DNA of 64,000 nt, taken from the NCBI RefSeq assembly GCF_900109205.1, contig NZ_FNZB01000001.1, positions 2,232,001 to 2,296,000 of the forward strand. Reading direction: 5' to 3'. This stretch comes from Sphingomonas sp. OV641. Lineage in GTDB: Bacteria > Pseudomonadota > Alphaproteobacteria > Sphingomonadales > Sphingomonadaceae. Shown here piece after piece: positions 42,823-50,807 of this stretch. The position numbers were made by a program, and so were the translations under genes. Each line of letters starts with the position of its first letter. Positions within the stretch are counted from its first letter, which is position 1. Under the pieces are notes generated by a model, which saw only the letters and a program-made list of their open reading frames with translations, did no database searches and had not been told where the DNA came from.

Positions 42823-44307
42823 TCAGGCGCCATGCTCCGCGGCAGGGCGCAGGCCGGTCCGGCCCATGGTGCTGCGTGCCAATATCCATAGCCGCCACAG
42901 CCCCGCCCGCCCCTCCGCCGTCGCCGCCTGTCCCAGCGTCGCGAGAAGGTAGGAGAGCGCGATGGCCACGCCGAGCAGCGATAGCGGATCCAGCGTGTCG
43001 CGCAGCGCCAGCACCGCGATCACGCACAGGCCCGCGCCCAGCAGCGTGGGCAGCAGAACGGCATAGAGATCCCGCGCGGCAACCGGCGTGCCGCGCGTCG
43101 CCATGCGGTACAGCACGGGGATCCGCAGCACCTCGGACACCGCATAAGCAGCGGCGACGCCGGTTGCTCCCCACGGCAGGCCGACGACAAAGCTCGTCAC
43201 CGTCAGAACCGCCGATATCACGCCCCAGCGCACCATGGAGCGGGTGCGCCCACAACTGATGAAGAGCCAGCCCGTCGCGTTCGACACTGGTTGGATCGCG
43301 GCCGTCAGCGACAGCCAGGCAAAGATCGGGCCGGCGTCCCGCCATTGCTCGCCCAGCAGCAGCACGATCACGGTGGTGCTGCACACCGACAGGGCGACCG
43401 CGCCGGGAACGATCACCATGACCAGCGCACGAACCGCCAGCAGGTACATGCCGCGATACGCCTCCGGTCGGTCCAGCGCCCGGCTCAGCGTGGGAAGCAT
43501 GATCTTGCCGAGTGGTTGGTTGATCGTCTGCAGCGGCATGAGCATCAGGCGATAGCTGCGGTCGTACAGGCCCAGCTCCCCTGCCCCCCAACGCTTGGCG
43601 ATCAGCAGATTGTCGAGGTTCCGGCAGACGAAGTTCAGGAGGTTGAAGCCGGTGATGTCCACGCCCATCGCCAGCATGGACCGCGTCGCCCGCAGATCGA
43701 GCCGGTGCAGGGAGGGACGCCACCGTTCGTACCACCAGGCAAGGGCGCTTCCGGCCGCGACCCCGGCGAGCATGCCGAAGAACAGCGCCCAGTAAGTGCG
43801 CAGCCACCATGCGAGCGCGATGGTGGCGGCCAGCTGGGTGACGGCATTTACCGTTTCCACCGCGCTCAACGCACCAAAGCGCATGTGACGGTTGAGCAGG
43901 GCCAGATGCTGGGAGGCGATGCCGGTGGCGATTACGGTGAGGCCGCTTGCCGCCATGAGGCCAATCGCCCGATCATCCTCGTAGAACAGTCCGACGAGCG
44001 GCGCGATGAGGATGAACAGGGCGGCGATGATGATCGTCGCGATGATGTTCAGCCAGAAGGTGCCGTTGATCTCCTGCGCCGAAATCGTGCGGCGCTGGAT
44101 GATCGCTTGGTTCAGCCCCAGGTTCTGGAAGATCAGGATGAACCCCATCACCGGCGCGACCATCGCCATCACGCCATAGTCGGCGGGGGTGAGCAGCCGG
44201 GCGACAAAGATGCTGGACGCGAAACTGGTCACGATCCGCACTGCCTGCGATGCCCCGAGCACCGCGGCGCCACGCGCGGCGGCTCGGCCGGCCGGTGCCT
44301 CAGCCAT
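42823..44307 (-). CDS. Wzx/GumJ-like lipid-linked oligosaccharide flippase
   Basis: Polytopic membrane protein of 494 residues of the MOP/polysaccharide exporter group. About 12-14 hydrophobic helices begin with the family-typical VLGASQAVRIVTSFASSIFVARLL and PADYGVMAMV. In this position it would flip the undecaprenyl-linked repeat unit to the periplasm. The ATG at 44307 overlaps the stop of the polymerase gene; an upstream TTG (44337) is less likely. It is the last gene of the operon. Confidence 0.92.
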   Translation of the reverse strand: MAEAPAGRAAARGAAVLGASQAVRIVTSFASSIFVARLLTPADYGVMAMVAPVMGFILIFQNLGLNQAIIQRRTISAQEINGTFWLNIIATIIIAALFILIAPLVGLFYEDDRAIGLMAASGLTVIATGIASQHLALLNRHMRFGALSAVETVNAVTQLAATIALAWWLRTYWALFFGMLAGVAAGSALAWWYERWRPSLHRLDLRATRSMLAMGVDITGFNLLNFVCRNLDNLLIAKRWGAGELGLYDRSYRLMLMPLQTINQPLGKIMLPTLSRALDRPEAYRGMYLLAVRALVMVIVPGAVALSVCSTTVIVLLLGEQWRDAGPIFAWLSLTAAIQPVSNATGWLFISCGRTRSMVRWGVISAVLTVTSFVVGLPWGATGVAAAYAVSEVLRIPVLYRMATRGTPVAARDLYAVLLPTLLGAGLCVIAVLALRDTLDPLSLLGVAIALSYLLATLGQAATAEGRAGLWRLWILARSTMGRTGLRPAAEHGA

Positions 44308-45619
44308 GTCCGGGTGCCCAAGGGCGTGCGCCGGCAAGGATGATCGGTTCTCGCAATGTCACGTCCTGCGGCGAACCCCAGGCCTCCCGCGCGTCCAAGG
44401 CCCCGCTATCGTCATTCACGCTGCGCCGCGCTTGGGCGTAGCAGAAGCCGTAGCAGGCCCACATCAGCGCCGCCGTCTTGATCGACAGCAGGGCATTGCT
44501 GATCGGCAGGCATAATACGACGAAGAGCATGAAACCGTGCTTGCAGATGCGCCCCGCCCGATCATCGCCCAGGCTCGTCAGCGTCAGCACCAGCCACAAT
44601 CCGATTGCCACGAACACCGATTGGCGCACGATGAAATAGGCAAGGCCCGCATCCTCCATGCCCACGCGCTTTTCACTGACACCCAGCAGGTGGGTGATGT
44701 CCAGCCGGCCGAATGCTTCCAAGGCATAACGCAACCGCCCCGCAAATGTATCGCCGGTCTCCGTCAGAAGGCCAAGCTGCGCCGCAATGACCAACGCCAG
44801 GATGCAAACCGGCAGATACAGCACGCTGAAGCGCTCGGGCAGGTGCCGCGCGATCGGCAGGAATGCCAGCAGGAGCAGGCAGACGCTGAGCGACAGCCGC
44901 CCGTCGCAGATGACCAGCAGCATCAGCGTGGATACGATCAGCCCGATCCGCAGGAGGTTGGACAGGCGCGACCACAGCATGGCGGTGGCTATGGCAACGA
45001 CAACCGCCCAATTGCCCAGTGAGACCGGCTCCAGGAACAAGGATGATCCGCGATGGAGGCCGGACCCGGCCAGCAGCAACCGGCCCTGCGGCCGCTCCGA
45101 ACTGATGAACAGGTCGCCGCCGGCCCAGAAATCCGCTTCCGAAAATCCGCGGGTGTTCATGTAGTAATTGGCGATGCGGAAGGTAGCGCCGAAATGCTCC
45201 GGGTTCGCCACTTCCCAGATGCCGGCAGCCAGCACCAGCGCCTGCACCGTCACGATCGTCACGATCAGGGTTCGGGGGCTGAGGCGGGTGCCGAGCAGGA
45301 TGAAGGCCGGCACCAGCAGCACGTCGCCCAGGCTCTTGGCATCGAATTGCGACCGTATGGCCCCCGTAAGTACAGACGCTGCGACGAGCGCCAGCACCAC
45401 GGCGATCCAGCGGTAGGGCGGCGCCTCCGGCTGGGCCATGCCAAGGATCAGGGCGCCTGCCACGATCGCCCCCTGCACCGATGCCACCAGCCCGGCGCTG
45501 AGCGGAAGCCCATATGCGCCGCCCAGGGCCAGCACCGGATTGAACAGCACGGTGGCGGCGAGCAGCACCGCACAGCTGATCTGGATCACGCCGCGATCAT
45601 GCGCGGTCGCCTCAACCAT
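44300..45619 (-). CDS. Exopolysaccharide polymerase, Wzy/GumE-like
   Basis: Polytopic protein of 439 residues with about 11 hydrophobic helices and a large periplasmic loop (about 150-205) in the middle, the layout of O-antigen/exopolysaccharide polymerases. Sequence motifs are weak in this family, so the call rests on topology and on the place between a GumK-type transferase and a flippase. It has an ideal GGAGGAG ribosome-binding site although its ATG overlaps the upstream stop by 8 bases. It would join repeat units in the periplasm. Confidence 0.8.
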   Translation of the reverse strand: MVEATAHDRGVIQISCAVLLAATVLFNPVLALGGAYGLPLSAGLVASVQGAIVAGALILGMAQPEAPPYRWIAVVLALVAASVLTGAIRSQFDAKSLGDVLLVPAFILLGTRLSPRTLIVTIVTVQALVLAAGIWEVANPEHFGATFRIANYYMNTRGFSEADFWAGGDLFISSERPQGRLLLAGSGLHRGSSLFLEPVSLGNWAVVVAIATAMLWSRLSNLLRIGLIVSTLMLLVICDGRLSLSVCLLLLAFLPIARHLPERFSVLYLPVCILALVIAAQLGLLTETGDTFAGRLRYALEAFGRLDITHLLGVSEKRVGMEDAGLAYFIVRQSVFVAIGLWLVLTLTSLGDDRAGRICKHGFMLFVVLCLPISNALLSIKTAALMWACYGFCYAQARRSVNDDSGALDAREAWGSPQDVTLREPIILAGARPWAPGHG

Positions 45620-46808
45620 GGATCTCCTCCATCAGGTGCCGGGCGACCTCGCTCCAGTCGCCGATCGGCTGCGGGCGGCGCGCCGCCGCGGCCGCGAGCA
45701 GCACGGCAGGCGCGAGGCTTTCGGGCTGATCGGGATCATAGCCGAAGCGCAAGGGGCTGCCGTCCAGTGCGAAGCGTGGGCAGACGGCGGGAAGGCCAAG
45801 TGCCCCATATTGCAGGAGCTTGAGACTGCTATCCGCCAGATATTCCGCGGCCGGGCCAAGGCGATACGGGGCCAGGCCGACATCGGCATGTTGCAGATAC
45901 GGCAGCGTCTGGGCGAACGGCATCTCGCCGTATTGGCGCACATTGGGGCCGAATTGCCCGGCAGGCGTGCCGATCAGGTGAAATGTCCATTGCGGCAGCG
46001 CGTCGGCCGCTTGCCGCACCGCCTCTGCATCGAAGAGCATCGAGCCGACCGACACCACATTGTTCGCCGTGTCATAGGGGTTGGGCGTCGGCGCCTCGAT
46101 CTGCTGCCGGTCCACGCCGTGCCGCACCAGCAGCTTGCGCGCGGGGAAATGCTGGAAGTGGGGCAACATGCCCCGCGCAACCACCACCACCAGGTCCACC
46201 TGTGCCGCGTCGCGATCAAGGATGCGCTGGACACGGGGGTGCACGCCGGCCGTGTCGAGGAGATCCGCCGCCCGATAGACGATGCGCGCGTGCGGCGCCT
46301 GCGTGCGCAATCGGCGGATCAGCACGGGCGCGATACCGGATTCGACGATGATCGTATCCGCGGCCGCCGCCGCCGCGTCGAGATCGCGGCCGGGAAGATG
46401 CGACCACAAGTCGTAGAGCCAACCGGTGTGGCCGCTGATCAGCGGCAGATCCACGGCATGCCAGGGCGTCTTCCACAACAGCGCGCGAACCCCGTCGCGC
46501 TCCTCCCACCGGTTCGCCCGGTCGGCAAAGGCGCAGCGGCGGTCCTTGCGCAGGTGCGACAGCCAGCTGAAGCCCACCGACACGAAGCTTACGTCATGCC
46601 CCTGCGCCGCCATCGCCTGCGCCAGGAAGTGGATGCTGGCGCGACGACCGGTGCGATAATCGTGGCGCGATACGATCAGCACCCGCCGCGCGCCGCCCGC
46701 CGGACCAGCCCCAGCCCCAGCCCTAGCCCGAGCCCTAGCCGCAGCCGCCCCAGCCGCCGCAGCCACAACCGACGCCGGGTCGACGCAGCCGTCGGGATCG
46801 GTCGCCAT
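45612..46808 (-). CDS. gumK: GumK-type glucuronosyltransferase (GT70)
   Basis: GT-B transferase of 398 residues resembling xanthan GumK, which adds glucuronate from UDP-GlcA to the mannose of the lipid-linked trisaccharide. Family marks are the opening RRVLIVSRHDYRTGRRASIHFLA (about residues 41-63), VESGIAPVLI, the Rossmann half starting NNVVSVGSMLFD, and ADSSLKLLQYGALGLPAV near the C-terminus. The first 40 residues are an Ala/Arg/Gly low-complexity stretch that the family does not need, encoded by a hexanucleotide repeat. The ATG at 46808 lies two bases after the upstream stop; a GTG six bases earlier is an alternative. Confidence 0.85.
   Translation of the reverse strand: MATDPDGCVDPASVVAAAAGAAAARARARAGAGAGPAGGARRVLIVSRHDYRTGRRASIHFLAQAMAAQGHDVSFVSVGFSWLSHLRKDRRCAFADRANRWEERDGVRALLWKTPWHAVDLPLISGHTGWLYDLWSHLPGRDLDAAAAAADTIIVESGIAPVLIRRLRTQAPHARIVYRAADLLDTAGVHPRVQRILDRDAAQVDLVVVVARGMLPHFQHFPARKLLVRHGVDRQQIEAPTPNPYDTANNVVSVGSMLFDAEAVRQAADALPQWTFHLIGTPAGQFGPNVRQYGEMPFAQTLPYLQHADVGLAPYRLGPAAEYLADSSLKLLQYGALGLPAVCPRFALDGSPLRFGYDPDQPESLAPAVLLAAAAARRPQPIGDWSEVARHLMEEIHG
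46707..46748 (-). repeat. seven-unit hexanucleotide repeat inside gumK
   Basis: Seven consecutive six-base units of the form AGCCCN/AGCCGC on the plus strand in exact register (AG at 46707, 46713, 46719, 46725, 46731, 46737, 46743). On the coding strand they give alternating Ala-Arg and Ala-Gly dipeptides. Being a multiple of three, gain or loss of units would keep the frame. Confidence 0.8.
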
Positions 46809-46810
46809 GA

Positions 46811-48709
46811 TCACGCCCCGCCGGCAGCGGCGCTGGCGGGCGGACGTTCGGGCATGCGCCAGTGGCGCGGGTCGACATGGTGCACGCCGGCCGCCGCTTC
46901 GCGCACCAGCCCCGCCAGGAAGCGGATGTTGCCGATCGTATAGCGCCGGAGCAGGCGCCGCGGATCACTCAGTGCCCGGTGCACCCATTCCAGCCGCGCC
47001 GCGCGCACCCATTCCGGCGCGCGCTGGGTCGCCTCCGCGGTAAAGTCGATGAACCCGCCAACGCAGATCACGGGACGGCCAAGCGCCTCCACATTCCGCG
47101 CGGCCCAATGCTCCTGATACGGCTGCCCCATGCCCACCAGCACGACATCGGCCCCGGCCATCCTGATCCGATCGCGCAGTTGCGGCTCGTCTTCCCGCCC
47201 GAAAAAGCCGTGCACGCTGCCGACCACTTCGATGTTCGGATAGCGCCGCATCAGGACCTTGCCGGCGCGCGCCGCGATCCCTGGCGCGCTGCCCACCAGA
47301 TAGACGCGCAGCTTGTGCTCGGCATGCGCCAGAAAGGACGGCAACAGATCCGTGCCGTTCAGATTGGCCGGGAAGCGGCTGCCGTAGAGGATCCGGCTGG
47401 CGATATCGAGGCCGACGCCATCGTTCAGCACCAGCGCCTGCGACATGGCCGAGACCAGGGAATTGTCGTCGCGCGCGGAGGTGACGGTATGGGCGTTGCA
47501 GAACGACACCATGGTCGGCTGATGCCGGTCAACGATCGTCTCGAGCTGCGCGATCGCGGTCGGCTCGTCCATCGCCTGCACGGCAATGCCGCCGATCCAG
47601 CGCCGTTCCTGCCCCAGCAGCTCCTTGTACACCGAGTCGATGCACGCGGCGGTATAGGGCCAGGTAAAGGTGGCAAGCGCCGCCGCGCGCTCCTCGGGCG
47701 GCGGCAGGCGCAACGCACCGGCGGCATGGCGCCGGGCAAAGGCGGCGGCGCTCGCCGGGTCCTCGAAGTCGATCAGATCGCCGAAGTCCAGCCGGTCACG
47801 CGTCCGGCGATGCGCCGGAATGTCGCTGAGGATCGGATACAGCCCCGCAGCCGCCGCCTCCACCGCGGCGAGACCGAAGCCTTCAAATTCCGAGCTGGAC
47901 GCGAAGACGCCTGCCCGTGCGATCAGCCCGCGCAGTTCAGCGTCGCTGGGGCTGACATGGATTTCCGTCCGGTCGCCGACGCCCAGTTCCTGCGCCACCG
48001 TGCGGAGCGCGTCGGGCTCAACCCCCATCGGCCGCCCAGCGAACAACAGCCGCCAGTCGCCATCGACCCCCGCCAGCTGCGCAAACCAGCGCAACAGGCG
48101 ATCGGGCCGCTTGTTGGGGGCCAAACGGCCAAAGGAGATGATGGTCTTAGCCCCGGGTGCCGCCACATCCGCGAAGCGGTCCACCTCCACGCCATTCTCC
48201 ACGGTGACCAGGCGATCGCCGCAGACCGGTTCGAACAACGCGGCATCGGCATGGCTGCACGCGATCACCGCGCCATAGCCTTTCAGCGCATGGCGGGTGA
48301 CGTGCCGAAAATACCATTGCTTCAGCGCGCGCGCGTTGGGCGTGTGGAAAAAGCCGCCATGCGTGCTCAGCACCATGGGCTTGCGGTGGATGAAGCCGGC
48401 ATGCGCCAGAAAGTCGGCGAAGAAGTCCACGGCATGGACGTGGATCAGATCAGCGTCGCGCACGTGACGCAGCACGCCGGGGGCCAGCGGATATCGCTTG
48501 CTGCCGCGATAGCCGACGCGGTGCACGTCAACCCCGTCGATCACTTCATGCGCGGCCAGCATTACGTCGGGCGCATCGAACAGCCGGTTGAGCGTGATCA
48601 CCGATGGCTCGTGCCCCTCCCGGCGCTGCTCGCGCACCAGGCACTGAACGTAGTTTTCCAACCCGCCGACGCCTGGGGAAAATTGTCGCACGACATGAAC
48701 GATGCGCAT
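46811..48709 (-). CDS. Fused GT4 + GT26 (WecG/TagA/CpsF) glycosyltransferase
   Basis: One 632-residue polypeptide with two transferases. Residues 1 to about 360 are GT-B family 4: MRIVHVVRQFSPGVGG, FGRLAPNKRPDRLL (about 193), and the EX7E motif E276-E284 in EFEGFGLAAVEA. Residues about 372-615 are a WecG/TagA/CpsF domain: LNDGVGLDIAS with D430, NLNGTD at 450-455, and VVLVGMGQPYQEHW (about 523). In xanthan-type pathways these are separate: GumM (GT26, second glucose) and GumH (GT4, alpha-mannose). The fusion would join consecutive steps. The start at 48709 has AAGGAG 6 nt upstream; the frame is open to 48871. Confidence 0.92.
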   Translation of the reverse strand: MRIVHVVRQFSPGVGGLENYVQCLVREQRREGHEPSVITLNRLFDAPDVMLAAHEVIDGVDVHRVGYRGSKRYPLAPGVLRHVRDADLIHVHAVDFFADFLAHAGFIHRKPMVLSTHGGFFHTPNARALKQWYFRHVTRHALKGYGAVIACSHADAALFEPVCGDRLVTVENGVEVDRFADVAAPGAKTIISFGRLAPNKRPDRLLRWFAQLAGVDGDWRLLFAGRPMGVEPDALRTVAQELGVGDRTEIHVSPSDAELRGLIARAGVFASSSEFEGFGLAAVEAAAAGLYPILSDIPAHRRTRDRLDFGDLIDFEDPASAAAFARRHAAGALRLPPPEERAAALATFTWPYTAACIDSVYKELLGQERRWIGGIAVQAMDEPTAIAQLETIVDRHQPTMVSFCNAHTVTSARDDNSLVSAMSQALVLNDGVGLDIASRILYGSRFPANLNGTDLLPSFLAHAEHKLRVYLVGSAPGIAARAGKVLMRRYPNIEVVGSVHGFFGREDEPQLRDRIRMAGADVVLVGMGQPYQEHWAARNVEALGRPVICVGGFIDFTAEATQRAPEWVRAARLEWVHRALSDPRRLLRRYTIGNIRFLAGLVREAAAGVHHVDPRHWRMPERPPASAAAGGA

Positions 48710-48732
48710 CTTGCGTCTCCTTGGAAGGCGCG

Positions 48733-49434
48733 TCAGGCGACGAGAAACGTTCCCAGCAATGGCGTGCCCTGCATGCGCAGCCGCCCGATCACCTCGCCGA
48801 CACAGCTGACGGTTGAGTGATCCTGCCGCAGCACCACGATGGCGGCCTCCGCCGCTTCGGACAGCGGGCAATCGGCACTGGTATGGCTCGCGTCGATCAG
48901 CAGCAGATCGAAATCGTCGATCAGCGGCTGGAGAAAGCGATGCGGATCGACGGCGCCACCGGTGTTCGACGGGTCCGCTCCCCCCACCGACAGCAGGAAG
49001 AGGTCCGGTACCGCCGTTTGCTGAATAAAGGCGCCAAGGTCGGCCACGTCCCTCAGCGGCGCGATGGCTGCGCCCGGTTCGATACGGAACAGGCGCGGCT
49101 GCACGGCCTGTCCGTTGCTGGTATCCACCAGCAGGGTTCGCCAGCCCGACCGCGCGCTCGCGACTGCCAGGTTGAATGCGGTAAGCGCCGTCTCCGGCTC
49201 CGCTTCCGCGCTCAGCAGCACGATCGCCTTTGGCGCCCGCCCATCGTTCAGCCGGGCGGTCGCGATCATCGTGCGCAGGTTTCGCGTCGCCTGCGCCAGC
49301 GCGTCGGTAGGTTCAGCCGCGCCGGCCGATTGCTGATCCATTTCGCCCCATGAAGGGGCTTGCGCTTCGCTCTCGGCCTCGGGCGGCAACGGCCCCGCGG
49401 ATCGATAGCTTGGCTCCAGGGTCCGAAGTCTCAT
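48733..49434 (-). CDS. BY-kinase/CpsD-like protein with degenerate P-loop
   Basis: Protein of 233 residues in the usual place of the cytoplasmic tyrosine-kinase partner of the chain-length protein, and with its fold signs (NLRTMIATA, FNLAVASARSGWRTLLVD, DDFDLLLIDAS, IVVLRQDHS). However, the Walker A site that should read GEGKST reads SAEAEPETALT (about 75-85), with no Gly-Lys-Ser/Thr. The Walker A' Asp motif is reduced to LLVDTSN. There is no C-terminal Tyr cluster; the only Tyr seen is at position 10. It is therefore unlikely to bind ATP or phosphorylate itself, and may be a structural partner of the chain-length protein. Overlaps that gene by four bases (ATGA). Confidence 0.85.
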   Translation of the reverse strand: MRLRTLEPSYRSAGPLPPEAESEAQAPSWGEMDQQSAGAAEPTDALAQATRNLRTMIATARLNDGRAPKAIVLLSAEAEPETALTAFNLAVASARSGWRTLLVDTSNGQAVQPRLFRIEPGAAIAPLRDVADLGAFIQQTAVPDLFLLSVGGADPSNTGGAVDPHRFLQPLIDDFDLLLIDASHTSADCPLSEAAEAAIVVLRQDHSTVSCVGEVIGRLRMQGTPLLGTFLVA

Positions 49435-50798
49435 GCCGTCGTCGCTCCCGGTAGCGCTGGTGGAGTGTGACCGATGCGGACCACGCCGACCACCGGCGCG
49501 CCGCTGAGCGCGCGGAGCGCGCCCACGCTCCGCACCCTGGGCCGACGAAATTCGAGTGCCGCCGCCACACCAACGGCAAGCAGCACGCCGAAGATCAACG
49601 ACAGCAGAAAGCGGATCGCGATATTGGGGCTGCTCGGCAGCATCGGCGGTTCGGCGCGATCGAGCTCGCGCACATTGGTGGCGGGCAGGGTGCTGCGCAG
49701 CCGCATGGAGGCAAGCTGCTGCATCACCGTATCATATTCGCGCCGCGCCGACGCCGCGTCGCTTTCCAGCACCTCCAGCGTGCTGCGGTCCTCGGACAAC
49801 GCGAGCATGCGTGCACGCTGCTGCGCCAGCAGCTGGCGGATCTGCGCCTCGCGCGAATTCGATGCCGCCTGCGCGGCGCCAAGCGCGCTTGAGGTCTGGC
49901 CCGTCTCGCTGGCGAGCTTCGCACGCAGCTCGCCCAGTTCGGCACTGGCGGCGCGCATATTGGGGTGGTTCGCGCCCAATTCGCCGCTCATCTGCTGGAT
50001 CTGCGCGGATTTGGTGGCGATCTGCGCGCGCAGCCCTTGAATCACCGCGCTTTGCTGCACTTCGGCCAGGTTGGCGCCGCCGACGGAGGCGCGCGCCCGC
50101 GCATCGGCGGCCTGCGCCTCCGCCGTCGACAATTGCGACGACAGTTCGCCGAGACGATTGCTCTCCGCATCGATCGAGCCGGTCGAGATGATGCCCCGGT
50201 CACGCTGGAAGTTCGACAGAGCGGTCTGGCTTGCCTCCAGCTTGTGCCGGGCCTCGCCGATCCTCTTCTCGAACCAGGAGGCGTAAGTTCGGGCAGGGTC
50301 CGTGCTCATCGCCAGCCGCTCAGCCGCATAGGCGGTGGCGAAGGCATTGGCGATTTGCGCCGCCTTCGCGGAATTGGACGAGGTGTATTTGATGACCAGC
50401 AGATTGTCGGTCGGATTGGTGACGACCTCCAGCCCGCCCAGGAGCCGCTTCGCCACCCATCCCCGCAGGCTCTGGACGCCGCCGGTCTCCTCCATCCAGC
50501 TTTCCCGGACGACAGGATCGTTGAGCTGGCCGATCATCTCCGCGACGCGCGCCGCGATGGGCGCGCTTGCGACGATCTTTGCCTCTGTCGCCAGCGCCGA
50601 GGCGGCTTTCGACGGCTGATTGTTCGATGAGTCCACCGGATCGGGAACTCTGGAATCGATCAGCAGACTGGCCGAGGCGACATAGGATCTCGGCGTCAGG
50701 GCGATCCAGATGGCGGCCAGCAAGCCTGTACCGCCGATAATGGCGAGCATCAAACGCCAGCGCTGTACGATGCCGCGTAGAAGATCAGGAAAGGGCAT
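49431..50798 (-). CDS. Polysaccharide co-polymerase, Wzz/GumC-like
   Basis: Inner-membrane chain-length/export protein of 455 residues. One transmembrane helix near the N-terminus (about 15-36), a periplasmic Wzz domain, a long coiled-coil region (about 170-360, rich in Gln, Ala, Glu), the Pro-rich segment before the second helix (PPMLPSSPN) and a second helix (about 395-418) with a short cytoplasmic tail. The tail lacks a kinase, consistent with a separate CpsD-like protein next door. It spans the periplasm between polymerase and export channel. Confidence 0.92.
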   Translation of the reverse strand: MPFPDLLRGIVQRWRLMLAIIGGTGLLAAIWIALTPRSYVASASLLIDSRVPDPVDSSNNQPSKAASALATEAKIVASAPIAARVAEMIGQLNDPVVRESWMEETGGVQSLRGWVAKRLLGGLEVVTNPTDNLLVIKYTSSNSAKAAQIANAFATAYAAERLAMSTDPARTYASWFEKRIGEARHKLEASQTALSNFQRDRGIISTGSIDAESNRLGELSSQLSTAEAQAADARARASVGGANLAEVQQSAVIQGLRAQIATKSAQIQQMSGELGANHPNMRAASAELGELRAKLASETGQTSSALGAAQAASNSREAQIRQLLAQQRARMLALSEDRSTLEVLESDAASARREYDTVMQQLASMRLRSTLPATNVRELDRAEPPMLPSSPNIAIRFLLSLIFGVLLAVGVAAALEFRRPRVRSVGALRALSGAPVVGVVRIGHTPPALPGATTA

Positions 50799-50807
50799 GG
50801 AGGCGCC

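Noticed and set aside
46862..48820. Long plus-strand open frame opposite the GT4-GT26 fusion.
   Set aside because: Shadow of the certain minus-strand gene.
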